Shown here: piece after piece, positions 53,511-62,771 of the stretch
Layout: every line of letters begins with the position of its first letter
Position numbering within the stretch: position 1 is the stretch's first letter
Assembly: GCA_965242845.1 (NCBI GenBank)
Contig: CBDETC010000002.1
Span: 930,001-994,000, forward strand
Source: RHLJ01 sp965242845
Lineage (GTDB): Bacteria > Bacteroidota > Rhodothermia > Balneolales > Balneolaceae
Reading direction: 5' to 3'
Length of the DNA: 64,000 nucleotides
Translations under genes and position numbers: made by a program
Notes under the pieces: generated by a model
Told to the model about the DNA's origin: nothing
Seen by the model: the letters and a program-made list of their open reading frames with translations, nothing else
The model's database searches: none

Positions 53511-54911
53511 ATGCAAAAGGGTTTTCTAAATAATCGCGAGATCATTCTAAAGTTCATCAAAAGAGCTATTCTCGATTCTGAGAGACTCAATGATCAGGTT
53601 GTCACTTTTAAAGAAGGAGATATCCTTTTCAAACAAGGGGATAAGCTCGACTTCCTTTATTTACTTCTTGAGGGAACTGTTACACTAAAAAGAACCAATG
53701 ATTCTGGTATATCTCATGATCTAATTACCTTAGAGCCAGGTCACTTCATTGGCATCATGGCTTTTACTACCGGTAAGCACTCTCTTACTACTGGAAAAAG
53801 CAATTCGATATGTAAAGCACTTAAGATTAGCCAATCTGAGTTTGAGCAATACATGAGCGACAATCCCCGTCTTGCTCACCCGCTGCAGCAATTAATGCTT
53901 GGTAATCTAGCTGATCGATTTACCAAAAACCTTGTCCTTGAATCAGAATTGAGAGCCCTGAACAAAAAACTTGGGGAAGAAAGCGAGCAATTGAAAGTTG
54001 CCTATCAGAAACTCATTCACCAGGAAAAGATGGCTACACTTGGTGAGCTGGTAGCAGGCTTTGCTCACGAGGTAAATAATCCTGCCTCCGCCTTACTGCG
54101 TTCCTCTGAGTATCTAATTAAGACGTTTAGTGACCAGTCAAAAGGAGATTCAAGTGCTCAAATGTTTTTGCTCGGGCTGAATCACAGCCCAATGAGCAGC
54201 CCGGAAATCAGAGAACACCTCAAGGAAATCGTGCAGCGCTTCACGAGCATTACAGATCGTACTGCACAAAGGAAACTGTCCCAAATGCCTGAAGAAGCAT
54301 TATTAATCATCGAATCCATAGAAGGTGCTTCACAGATTCAGGAGCTGATACAACAATTTGAAGCCGGAAAATTCATTCACAATATTGAAGTGGCAAGCAA
54401 GCGCATCGCTAATCTGGTCAAAAGCTTAAAGAGCTATAGTCGACAGGAAGGAAATGAGTTTGAGTATATAGACATCCGGGAAGGAATAAATGATACCATA
54501 CTGCTTTTAACCAACCGACTGAAATATCTTGAGCTTCAACTGGATTTAAAACCTCTTCCAAAAGTGTATGCAAAGCCAGGTACTCTGAATCAGGTATGGA
54601 CAAACATAATTGTTAATGCCTGTGATGTGCTTGAGCATGGAGAGCGATTGACGATTAAAGCTCAAAGTATTGGTGATACCCAGGTAGAAGTCATCATTTC
54701 GGATTCAGGCCCCGGAATTCCCGTAGATTCTATTCAAAGAATTTTTGAACCTAACTATACTACTAAGAACCAGGGGGCTCACTTTGGGCTGGGTTTGGGT
54801 TTAGCCATTTCAAAAGAAATAGTACAGGAGCATGGAGGCACTATCGCTGCCAGAAACGGAAGTGAAGGCGGCGCTGAATTCAGGGTACTTTTGCCAGTAA
54901 CAAGTCGTTGA
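53511..54911 (+). CDS. Cyclic-nucleotide-domain histidine kinase
   Basis: 466 residues without membrane helices. An N-terminal cNMP-binding domain (about 25-130; FKEGDILFKQGDKLDFLYLLLEGTVTL, LEPGHFIGIMAF), a coiled coil, then a HisKA domain with MATLGELVAGFAHEVNNP (H186) and a HATPase domain (NIIVNACDVL, SDSGPGIP, FGLGLGLAIS). A soluble kinase whose input is a cyclic nucleotide or similar ligand. The likely partner is the receiver protein 1 bp upstream. Confidence 0.92.
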   Translation: MQKGFLNNREIILKFIKRAILDSERLNDQVVTFKEGDILFKQGDKLDFLYLLLEGTVTLKRTNDSGISHDLITLEPGHFIGIMAFTTGKHSLTTGKSNSICKALKISQSEFEQYMSDNPRLAHPLQQLMLGNLADRFTKNLVLESELRALNKKLGEESEQLKVAYQKLIHQEKMATLGELVAGFAHEVNNPASALLRSSEYLIKTFSDQSKGDSSAQMFLLGLNHSPMSSPEIREHLKEIVQRFTSITDRTAQRKLSQMPEEALLIIESIEGASQIQELIQQFEAGKFIHNIEVASKRIANLVKSLKSYSRQEGNEFEYIDIREGINDTILLLTNRLKYLELQLDLKPLPKVYAKPGTLNQVWTNIIVNACDVLEHGERLTIKAQSIGDTQVEVIISDSGPGIPVDSIQRIFEPNYTTKNQGAHFGLGLGLAISKEIVQEHGGTIAARNGSEGGAEFRVLLPVTSR

Positions 54912-54935
54912 TTACCAGAATCCTTACTTTTCAAT

Positions 54936-55493
54936 ATGAAAAAGCTTTTTCTCCTCCTCTTTCTGGCACTGCCTCTTCATCTATCGGCTCAACTTTCAAC
55001 AGGCTTTGAGTTTCAGGCTTATCCAGCGGGAGTTATTCCTGGTGTTTATTTGGATGTTCATCTACCAGCTAACCTGACTCTTACCTCAAGAATAGGATAT
55101 AATTTTACCGACCGAAGGGATTGGGGAGAGCATGAAAATGAAGAAGGAGGTGGCCCGGGTTTTTCTCTGGGGATAGAAAAAGAATCCTTCCTGACGAATA
55201 ACCTATCCATACACCTGCGTGCTGACCTTTGGTTCATGGATATTGACTGGACGGATCCTGCTTCAGGTCCAGCTCTATGCGGAGCTTTACCGTGCCCGGA
55301 TGAAACAGGCACAACTGAAATCACGGTTTTCCAGCCTACGATTGGATTGGGGTATCAACTTCCAATTCCAGGAAAGTTGGCTATTAAGCCCACTCTTTCA
55401 TTTGGATATGAAATCAATGTAGAAACTAAGGGAGAGGATGTAGGAGAAGGAGCAATTTTGCTTTTTGGCTTTAAACTTGGATATAAACTATAG
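54936..55493 (+). CDS. Small outer-membrane beta-barrel protein
   Basis: 185 residues with a signal peptide (PLHLSAQ) and an OmpX/OmpW-like alternation of strands ending LLFGFKLGYKL. Two cysteines in ALCGALPC may form a loop disulfide. Ligand unknown. It follows the histidine kinase by 24 bp and is probably in the same transcript. The next gene looks like a diverged paralogue. Confidence 0.7.
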   Translation: MKKLFLLLFLALPLHLSAQLSTGFEFQAYPAGVIPGVYLDVHLPANLTLTSRIGYNFTDRRDWGEHENEEGGGPGFSLGIEKESFLTNNLSIHLRADLWFMDIDWTDPASGPALCGALPCPDETGTTEITVFQPTIGLGYQLPIPGKLAIKPTLSFGYEINVETKGEDVGEGAILLFGFKLGYKL

Positions 55494-55535
55494 GTTCATT
55501 TTCTTATTTCTGTCTGGTAACTAAACTGGCCCGTC

Positions 55536-56141
55536 ATGAGAAAACTCCTGCTCATCCTTCTGCTTTGTTTCTTTGCTTTAAATATCTCGGAAGCCCAACA
55601 TCGTATTGGATTTGGTTCAGGCTTACACAACTCAGACTATATCTCTAGCCTACAGTATGAATTTCAATTCAGCAAAAAATGGAACATATCGACGAGAGGG
55701 AGCTACTACCTTAATGATTTGCAATGGTATAGTGTAAATAAATTCTCCTATTTAGAATCTGAAAATATAGAACGAGGTAACGGCCTTGGAGTAGGAATAG
55801 GATTCGTTAGATCAGATTTTATTTTTAAAAACCTAACTTTCTCCGCCAGTATTGATTTATGGAATAGAAATATGAGATTTATAGAGGACGATTGTAGCTC
55901 ATACTTTCTATCAGACCCTCCCCCTAGGGGCTCTTGTATTCAGGGTATTTCTACAGTTTTTAATATTCGATCTGTATTGACCAAAATTGACCTGGGATAT
56001 TCTATTCCACTCTCTAATCAACTTTTCATTAGACCTTCAATTGGACTTGGAAAAGACCATATCCGTACAAAAACAGATCAATTTGATGTAGAAAGCGAAC
56101 GAATACGAGCTTTCAATATATTAATCGGCACCTCATTTTGA
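55536..56141 (+). CDS. Small outer-membrane beta-barrel protein, paralogue of the preceding
   Basis: 201 residues, signal peptide (NISEAQ), barrel-type strands ending AFNILIGTSF. It shares the plan of the previous gene: YYLND.../YNFTD... after a first hairpin, a Cys-containing loop (DDCSSYFLSDPPPRGSC) and IDLGYSIPLSNQLFIRPSIGLG against IGLGYQLPIPGKLAIKPTLSFG. Its end overlaps recQ by 9 bp on the opposite strand. Confidence 0.7.
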   Translation: MRKLLLILLLCFFALNISEAQHRIGFGSGLHNSDYISSLQYEFQFSKKWNISTRGSYYLNDLQWYSVNKFSYLESENIERGNGLGVGIGFVRSDFIFKNLTFSASIDLWNRNMRFIEDDCSSYFLSDPPPRGSCIQGISTVFNIRSVLTKIDLGYSIPLSNQLFIRPSIGLGKDHIRTKTDQFDVESERIRAFNILIGTSF

Positions 56142-58307
56142 GGAATTAGCCAAATAATACAACTGCATAATTCTAAGCTGATCATAACCGATCTGCTTAT
56201 TTAGCTCTTCATAAACAGGGCGAAGCATAAGTGGCCCTTTCTTATCCATGGCTTTAATAATCTGATCTCGTTGCCGGTCGGATAAATTACACGCCTCAAG
56301 AAGCCCATCCAGGCGAAGATTATTTCCTTCGTCTAAATACTTCTTCATGTGAGTAAGAATGGTTACTTCTTTTACTCCATGCTCTTCTGCTAACAGCTTT
56401 ATGGATTGTCCTTCATTAAAGGCTTGCCCAACCTGTTCGTGCTTTTGAGTACTAACGGTGCTCCTCACTTTTCTGAGCAAGGTCTTCTGCCTTTCCATAA
56501 TGTCATGTTCAGCAGTAAAAGTCTTAATTACCCCAACAAAGGCATCTCCGAATTTTTCTTTTTTAACCGACCCTACCCCATAAAGTGCTTCGAGAGCATC
56601 TTTATTTTGAGGAAAGTAATAGGCCATTTCAATGAGGGTGGTATCCGGGAAAATGGCATACGGAGGCACATCGTCAGTATCAGCCAGTTCTTTCCTTTTC
56701 TGGCGAAGGAGCTCGAATAACTCTTCATTGTAGTTGTTTTCTACATCACTGGAGGTACGAATAACCGTTTCGCCATCAATGGCGGTACTCGTTCGGTCCA
56801 GAATTCCGAATACGTTTTCATCCCCTTTTAGTACTGAATGACCTCTTTCCTCAACCTGTAAAGTTCCGAACTCTCCTTTTGCAATATAGTTCTGCCGGAT
56901 AAGCATTCGGGATAGCTGAGTCCACTGATCTTTCGACCATTCATTTCCGATTCCATAAGTCGGCAATTGATCATGCTCATGTTCCAGTACTTTTTGAGCT
57001 TTGGACCCTCTAAGAATATCGATCACATGTCCTGCTCCGAATTGTTCTCCACTTCGAATCATACACGACATAAATTTCTGAGCCTGTATGGTCATGTCTT
57101 CTACATCATCATCTACTGAAAGACAATTATCACACATTCCGCACTCTTCCTTCTCAAACTCTTCACCAAAATAACTCAGTAATGGCTGACGACGACAAGT
57201 AGTAGCTTCCAGGTATTTGATCAAATCATTGAGATGACCTTCCGCAACTTCTTTCTCATTGCCCTGCTTTTGGTTGATGAAATATTTGATCTTCTGAGTA
57301 TCGGCATACCCAAAAAGAAGAATACAATCTGAGCGTAAGCCGTCCCTGCCCGCACGACCTATTTGCTGGTAATAGGACTCTATATTCTGGGGCATATCAA
57401 AATGAACCACATAGCGAACATTGGGCTTGTTGATCCCCATCCCAAATGCAATTGTAGCAACAATAATGCGGGCATCATCCCTGATAAAAGCTCGTTGGTT
57501 GATAGAACGATCTCTTGCGCTTAAACCAGCGTGATAGGGCTTAACGTCATATCCCTCTTGTTCTAGCAGATAGGTTAAATCATCTACCTGTCGTCTTGAG
57601 AAACAGTAGATAATTCCGGACTGATTTTTCCGGGTATATAAAAAATCCAGCAGTTGATTCTCTGGGTCCTTCTTATCGGCAATTTTCAAGAACAGGTTTT
57701 GCCGATCGAAACTGGAGATGAAGGCCTCAGAATCGGTCAGATCCAAACTCCTTTTAATATCCTCCTGCACTCTTGGGGTGGCGGTGGCAGTAAGAGCAAT
57801 ACACACTGCTTCCGGGAAATCCTTTCGAATACGAGCTAGCTGACGGTATTCGGGCCTGAAATCGTGTCCCCATTCCGATATACAGTGCGCCTCATCAATC
57901 GTAAAACAGTCGATTCTTAAACCATTGAGCATCTCCCTGGTTTTATCCATCATAAGTGTTTCGGGAGCTAAATAGAGTAATTTGATGTCTCCACTAAGCA
58001 CTCGTTTCACATTATACTCATACTCTTCGGGACGCAATGAGCTGTTCAGGTAAACCGCAGGAATATCATATTCTCTAAGCTGCTCAACCTGATCCTTCAT
58101 CAATGAAATAAGCGGAGAGACCACAATGGTCATCCCCTCAAAAATCATGGCGGGAATTTGATAGCACAGTGATTTCCCACCGCCGGTGGGCATTATAACC
58201 AATGCGTCTTTTTTATTTAAAACCTGTGCAATTGCTGCCTCTTGTTGCAGCCTAAACTCGTCGTACCCAAACGTAGTTTTGAGAATACTCTTTGCCTGAT
58301 GAATCAT
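56133..58307 (-). CDS. recQ: ATP-dependent DNA helicase RecQ
   Basis: 724 residues. Walker A PTGGGKS (40-46), DEAH box (138-141), QxxGRxGR motif (YYQQIGRAGRDG), a zinc-binding RecQ-Ct region with ECGMCDNC, a winged helix, an HRDC-type segment (PPYAIFPDTTLIEMAYYFP) and a C-terminal helix-turn-helix-like domain (GQSIKLLAEEHGVKEVTILTHMKKYL). It unwinds DNA 3'-5' in recombination and fork repair. Long relative to E. coli RecQ (about 610) because of the extra C-terminal region. Confidence 0.95.
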   Translation of the reverse strand: MIHQAKSILKTTFGYDEFRLQQEAAIAQVLNKKDALVIMPTGGGKSLCYQIPAMIFEGMTIVVSPLISLMKDQVEQLREYDIPAVYLNSSLRPEEYEYNVKRVLSGDIKLLYLAPETLMMDKTREMLNGLRIDCFTIDEAHCISEWGHDFRPEYRQLARIRKDFPEAVCIALTATATPRVQEDIKRSLDLTDSEAFISSFDRQNLFLKIADKKDPENQLLDFLYTRKNQSGIIYCFSRRQVDDLTYLLEQEGYDVKPYHAGLSARDRSINQRAFIRDDARIIVATIAFGMGINKPNVRYVVHFDMPQNIESYYQQIGRAGRDGLRSDCILLFGYADTQKIKYFINQKQGNEKEVAEGHLNDLIKYLEATTCRRQPLLSYFGEEFEKEECGMCDNCLSVDDDVEDMTIQAQKFMSCMIRSGEQFGAGHVIDILRGSKAQKVLEHEHDQLPTYGIGNEWSKDQWTQLSRMLIRQNYIAKGEFGTLQVEERGHSVLKGDENVFGILDRTSTAIDGETVIRTSSDVENNYNEELFELLRQKRKELADTDDVPPYAIFPDTTLIEMAYYFPQNKDALEALYGVGSVKKEKFGDAFVGVIKTFTAEHDIMERQKTLLRKVRSTVSTQKHEQVGQAFNEGQSIKLLAEEHGVKEVTILTHMKKYLDEGNNLRLDGLLEACNLSDRQRDQIIKAMDKKGPLMLRPVYEELNKQIGYDQLRIMQLYYLANSSK

Positions 58308-58512
58308 GTACTATCTTTTGCGAATTAGCCTTTAAAATACGACTAGATTTAATAAAGTATGGAACATAGTGCAGAATAAATTTCTGTTCTAATTTTGATG
58401 TATTCGTCTTGTTCGATATACTCTTGCCGTCTAAGAGAATAGTACCACCTGGGGATGTGGTGACGGTTGTTGGCTCAATGCTTTTACTTAGTAATAACTT
58501 AATCAGGGTATC
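58308..58512. other. 205-bp divergent gap with a bulged hairpin
   Basis: Divergent promoter region of recQ and the following membrane gene. CCGTC (58427-58431) and ACCAC (58444-58448) both pair with the contiguous GTGGTGACGG (58457-58466), giving a 10-bp stem with a 12-nt bulge, 47 bp before the next ATG. No riboswitch class recognised; no ORF called. Confidence 0.35.
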
Positions 58513-59787
58513 ATGTTTAACATAGAAGCATTTGATGTAGTCATAGGGCTCATATTTATTTATCTCCTATTTAGCTTATTCGTGAGCATCATCAATGAAA
58601 TGCTCAGTAGCTTGTTTCAAACACGTGGAAAAGAATTAAAGTTTTCCATCGAGCGAATGGTTGGACAAACCATTAAGGATATCCTTTATGGAAATTCTGA
58701 GGAGCATAAAAACCTTTATAAAAACTCAAAGCTCGATAAAACTAAATACCGCTCCAGTTTATTTTATGGAACTCCTTTATGGAGGATTTACAAAGCAATA
58801 AGAACTTTATTCTCTTCGGAAATAGACACTAAGTCTAATACCATGGAGAAAAAAATTACGAATCAGGCACTCCCATCTAACATTTCAAGAGAAACATTTG
58901 CCGATGCACTTATTGACATAGTGCAGGATGAAGAATTAAGAAAAGAACTCTTCGAGCAAGCTCCTTTCCTCGAAAAAGCGTACAAAAAAGCCGGAGAAAA
59001 TATTAATCAGTTTAAAGAAGAAATTGAGTCCTGGTTTGACGAGATCATGACTTATACCAGCGAATGGTACAAGCAAAAGCTGCGATATATTTTAGTTTTA
59101 CTCGGCTTCCTGATTGCAGTGATTTTCAACGTAGATACTTTTTCTATTGTAAAAACCCTTTCTGACAATCCTCAGGCAAGAGCGACACTGGTTCAACAGG
59201 CAGAGGACTTTATCAATTCTTATGAGAATGAAAACGGAAAAATAGTCCTCACTAACCTTGAAGCGGATACACTGGTTGCCAATGATATGGTAGTTACAAA
59301 AGAGATTGAAAAAATAAGAACTCATTACATCAATACTTTTTCAGATACTGTCAAAAACTATATCAAAACAAATGAGTTCAAGGGTATTGATGATGAGCCC
59401 GACTCTGCAAAAAAGGTGCTTCTTATTGCTCAACTTGATTCAACTGTAAGTGATTCACTACATGCTTTAGCGAATGATTCTCTTGCAGCTAATTATCCTA
59501 ATTTAGTAGCGATTGACGCCGCCTATCAGGATTTAAATAGACTGTATAAACAGCAAGTTCAATTAGCAAACTCAACACTTGGTTTGGGCTGGAATGTAAA
59601 TGACTACGACACTTTCTGGAAAGCAGTCAAAGATCAGTTTAAATGGTATTCGATTTTTGGATGGCTCACTACAGCCTTAGCGTTAAGCCTTGGGGCTCCA
59701 TTCTGGTTCGATCTGCTGAAGAAAGTGATGAATATTAAAGATGAACTGAAAAAGTCTAACTCTGGCAGTAAAACAACTCAAAACTAA
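58513..59787 (+). CDS. Uncharacterised multi-domain membrane protein
   Basis: 424 residues. N-terminal helix VVIGLIFIYLLFSLFVSIINEMLSSLF, a cytoplasmic stretch (KELKFSIERMVG...) to about 185, a helix near 195-215 (YILVLLGFLIAVIFNVDTFSIV), a long charged, helical middle part (215-370), and a last helix (FGWLTTALALSLGAPFWFDLL) with a polar tail. I recall similar uncharacterised bacterial proteins ending APFWFDLL.K. but no function. Monocistronic, convergent with carB. Confidence 0.7.
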   Translation: MFNIEAFDVVIGLIFIYLLFSLFVSIINEMLSSLFQTRGKELKFSIERMVGQTIKDILYGNSEEHKNLYKNSKLDKTKYRSSLFYGTPLWRIYKAIRTLFSSEIDTKSNTMEKKITNQALPSNISRETFADALIDIVQDEELRKELFEQAPFLEKAYKKAGENINQFKEEIESWFDEIMTYTSEWYKQKLRYILVLLGFLIAVIFNVDTFSIVKTLSDNPQARATLVQQAEDFINSYENENGKIVLTNLEADTLVANDMVVTKEIEKIRTHYINTFSDTVKNYIKTNEFKGIDDEPDSAKKVLLIAQLDSTVSDSLHALANDSLAANYPNLVAIDAAYQDLNRLYKQQVQLANSTLGLGWNVNDYDTFWKAVKDQFKWYSIFGWLTTALALSLGAPFWFDLLKKVMNIKDELKKSNSGSKTTQN

Positions 59788-59804
59788 ACGAGTCAAGAGC
59801 CTGA

Positions 59805-62633
59805 TTACTTACTCAAGTATAGGCTCTTAAATTCATATGGCTTTTTGAAATGTTCATCCTCGAAGCTATCGGCAAAGTAAATGCTTTCGCCGGTGGACTT
59901 CATCTCTGGTCCCAATTCTTTCTTCACTCCCGGGAATTTATCGAATGGAAATACTGGCTCTTTAATTGCCCAGTTGGTCAGCTTTGATTCCAAATCGAAT
60001 TCCTTGAGCTTGGCGCCCAGCATCACTTTCACTCCAATCGCTGCTTCCGGAACCTGGTTAGCTTTGGCCAGGAATGGAATCGTCCGGGTAGTTCTTGGAT
60101 TTGCTTCCAGCACATATACCTTTTCATCCTTAACTGCATACTGAACATTTAGGAAACCTTGTATTTCCATTGCTTTTGCTATGCGTTCCTGGTATTCCCT
60201 AATAGTATCCTGCACTTCCTGACTCAACGAGTAGGGCGGGATAACAGCAGTAGAATCTCCCGAGTGTACCCCCGCAGGTTCGATATGCTGCATCATTCCT
60301 GATATATGGAGTTGATCTCCATCGTACACTGAATCCACATCTACCTCGATAGCATGCTCAAGGTATTTATCAATGAGGAAGGCGTTCTCTGGATGGGTTT
60401 TTAGAATTCGAGCTACATATCGCTCCAGTTCTTCGGCTTTTACTGCAATTCGCATTCCCTGACCACCCAGTACATAACTTGGACGAATGAGTACGGGGTA
60501 TCCAATTCGGTCAGCAATAGTCAATGCATCTTCCACATTCATGGCTGTACCATATTCCGGGAAAGGAATTTCAAGGCGAGTAAGTAGATCAGAGAACTCA
60601 CCACGGTCTTCAGCAAAATCGATACGCTCGAAGTCCGTACCAAAAATCTTGATTCCTGCTTCCACAAATCTCTTACCAAGTTTAAGCGCGGTTTGACCAC
60701 CAACCTGGATAATGACCCCTTCCGCTTTTTCGTGTTCATAAATATCCAGCACACGCTCCCAATACACGGGTTCGAAATACAGTTTATCTGCGATATCGAA
60801 ATCTGTAGAAACCGTTTCCGGGTTACAGTTGATCATGATGGCCTCATAACCCATTTCCTTGGTGGCTAGTACCGCATGTACACAGGAGTAATCGAACTCG
60901 ATACCTTGTCCAATTCGGTTTGGCCCACTTCCCAGGATAATTACTTTCTTCCGATCTGTGACCTCACTTTCATTCTCTCCTTCATAAGAAGAATAGTAGT
61001 AAGGCGTTTGCGCCGGGAATTCTGCAGCACAAGTATCTACCAGTTTGAAAACCGGTTTCAACCCAAGGCCTAGCCTTTGTTCACGAACCTGGTTTTCAGA
61101 AATATCAGCTCCGCTTTGACTCAATAACCATGCAATCTGTGCATCGGAGAACCCAGCCTGCTTCAACTCATAAAATTCATCTTTAGTGATTTCATCCAGG
61201 GTCTGGCCTTCCGTTCTGTTCTCTAAAGAAACCATATACCGGATTTGCTGAAGGAACCAGGGATCAACTTTGGTGATGTCCGCTATTTCCTCAACAGAAG
61301 TGCCCAATTTAAAGGCATTGCGAATCTGCATAGAACGATCCCAATAAGGTTTCATCAACCGTTCACGCACTTCTTTACGATTGATTTCTTCATAGCCATC
61401 CGCTCCAAGGCCATCACGGCCTACCTCCATACTCTGCCACGCTTTGTTTAGCGCTTCAGGGAAGTTTCTACCTATACTCATTACTTCGCCAACTGCCTTC
61501 ATTTGGGTAGAAAGTTCTTCATCTACTCCTGGGAATTTGTCGAAATTGAAGCGTGGCACTTTACACACTACATAATCGATGGAAGGCTCAAAACAAGCAG
61601 AAGTGGTTCCTGTAATCTGGTTTTTAAGTTCATCCAGGGTATATCCCACAGCAAGTTTGGTTGCTACTTTCGCAATCGGATATCCCGTTGCTTTTGAAGC
61701 CAGTGCCGATGATCGGCTTACCCTCGGGTTGATCTCAATTGCCACAAAACGATCGCTTCCGGGCTCCATAGCAAATTGCACATTACATCCACCGGCAAAG
61801 GTCCCGATCGAACGCATCATTTTGATGGCAGCGTCTCTAAGAACCTGAAGTTGCTTATCCGTAAGCGTTTGTGTTGGAGCTACCGTAACTGAATCTCCCG
61901 TGTGCACTCCCATCGGGTCCATATTTTCGATAGAACAGATGATAACCACGTTATCATTGGCATCACGAAGAAGTTCTAATTCGTATTCTTTCCAGCCAAA
62001 AATACATTCCTCAATTAGTACGGAGTGGACGGGGCTCATTTCCAATCCACGTAGTACTTTTTGATCAAATTCGTCTTCATGCCAAACAATTCCTCCTCCT
62101 GCACCGCCCATGGTGAAAGAAGGTCGGATTACAATTGGAAGTCCTCCGAGTTCTTCTTTAATCTCTTTGGCATCCAACAGTGATTCTGCCTGGCGACTAC
62201 GGCATTGCAAGATTCCAATTTCTTCCATCTTATCACGGAATAACTGGCGGTCTTCGGTAAGTTCTACCGCGTCGATATCAACGCCAATGATCTTTATTCC
62301 TTTTTCATCCCAAAAACCTTGTTTTTCAAGATCACGGCAAAGATTAAGTCCAGTTTGGCCTCCCATTGTTGGCAATACTGCATCTGGCTTTTCTTTCTCT
62401 ACGATCTCTCTGATAGAATCCGTCGTCATGGGCAGCATATAAATAGCATCTGCCATAATTGGATCCGTCATGATGGTAGCAGGGTTCGAGTTGATCAATA
62501 CAATTTCATAGCCCTCTTCCTGAAGTGACCGGCATGCCTGTGAACCTGAATAGTCAAATTCGCAAGCTTGTCCAATTACAATGGGTCCTGATCCGATAAT
62601 GAGAATTTTGTGAATGTCGTCGCGTCTTGGCAT
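59805..62633 (-). CDS. carB: Carbamoyl-phosphate synthase large subunit, lacking the allosteric domain
   Basis: 942 residues with both ATP-grasp halves: GQACEFDYSGSQACRSL...NPATIMTDP in the first and GQGIEFDYSCVHAVLATKE...NPETVSTDF in the second. It makes carbamoyl phosphate for pyrimidines and arginine from bicarbonate, ATP and ammonia supplied by CarA. Enterobacterial CarB is about 1070 residues; this one stops soon after LGPEMKSTGESIYFADSFEDEHF, so the C-terminal MGS-like allosteric domain is absent. It follows carA after a gap holding a repeat. Confidence 0.95.
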   Translation of the reverse strand: MPRRDDIHKILIIGSGPIVIGQACEFDYSGSQACRSLQEEGYEIVLINSNPATIMTDPIMADAIYMLPMTTDSIREIVEKEKPDAVLPTMGGQTGLNLCRDLEKQGFWDEKGIKIIGVDIDAVELTEDRQLFRDKMEEIGILQCRSRQAESLLDAKEIKEELGGLPIVIRPSFTMGGAGGGIVWHEDEFDQKVLRGLEMSPVHSVLIEECIFGWKEYELELLRDANDNVVIICSIENMDPMGVHTGDSVTVAPTQTLTDKQLQVLRDAAIKMMRSIGTFAGGCNVQFAMEPGSDRFVAIEINPRVSRSSALASKATGYPIAKVATKLAVGYTLDELKNQITGTTSACFEPSIDYVVCKVPRFNFDKFPGVDEELSTQMKAVGEVMSIGRNFPEALNKAWQSMEVGRDGLGADGYEEINRKEVRERLMKPYWDRSMQIRNAFKLGTSVEEIADITKVDPWFLQQIRYMVSLENRTEGQTLDEITKDEFYELKQAGFSDAQIAWLLSQSGADISENQVREQRLGLGLKPVFKLVDTCAAEFPAQTPYYYSSYEGENESEVTDRKKVIILGSGPNRIGQGIEFDYSCVHAVLATKEMGYEAIMINCNPETVSTDFDIADKLYFEPVYWERVLDIYEHEKAEGVIIQVGGQTALKLGKRFVEAGIKIFGTDFERIDFAEDRGEFSDLLTRLEIPFPEYGTAMNVEDALTIADRIGYPVLIRPSYVLGGQGMRIAVKAEELERYVARILKTHPENAFLIDKYLEHAIEVDVDSVYDGDQLHISGMMQHIEPAGVHSGDSTAVIPPYSLSQEVQDTIREYQERIAKAMEIQGFLNVQYAVKDEKVYVLEANPRTTRTIPFLAKANQVPEAAIGVKVMLGAKLKEFDLESKLTNWAIKEPVFPFDKFPGVKKELGPEMKSTGESIYFADSFEDEHFKKPYEFKSLYLSK

Positions 62634-62771
62634 TTATTTATTACTAGTTAGTTGTCATTCTGAGTGGAGTGAATTTTGCCATTGGCAAATGAACGAAGCC
62701 GAAGAATCTCAAACGAAGATTCACCTCATTTGAGATCCCTCGACTTCGCTCGGGATGACAGCAAGAACATC
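62634..62771. repeat. Dispersed hairpin repeat between carA and carB
   Basis: The 138-bp gap holds TGTCATTCTGAG...GAAGAATCTCAAA on the left and TTTGAGATCCCTCGACTTCGC...CGGGATGACA on the right, an imperfect inverted repeat spanning about 62653-62760. A decayed relative is at 34097-34170. Sequences of this type are scattered in many Bacteroidota genomes in my recollection. Confidence 0.6.

Noticed and set aside
54936..56141. A defence or toxin-immunity pair formed by the two small barrels
   Set aside because: Both have signal peptides and barrel patterns and look like diverged paralogues; no toxin features.
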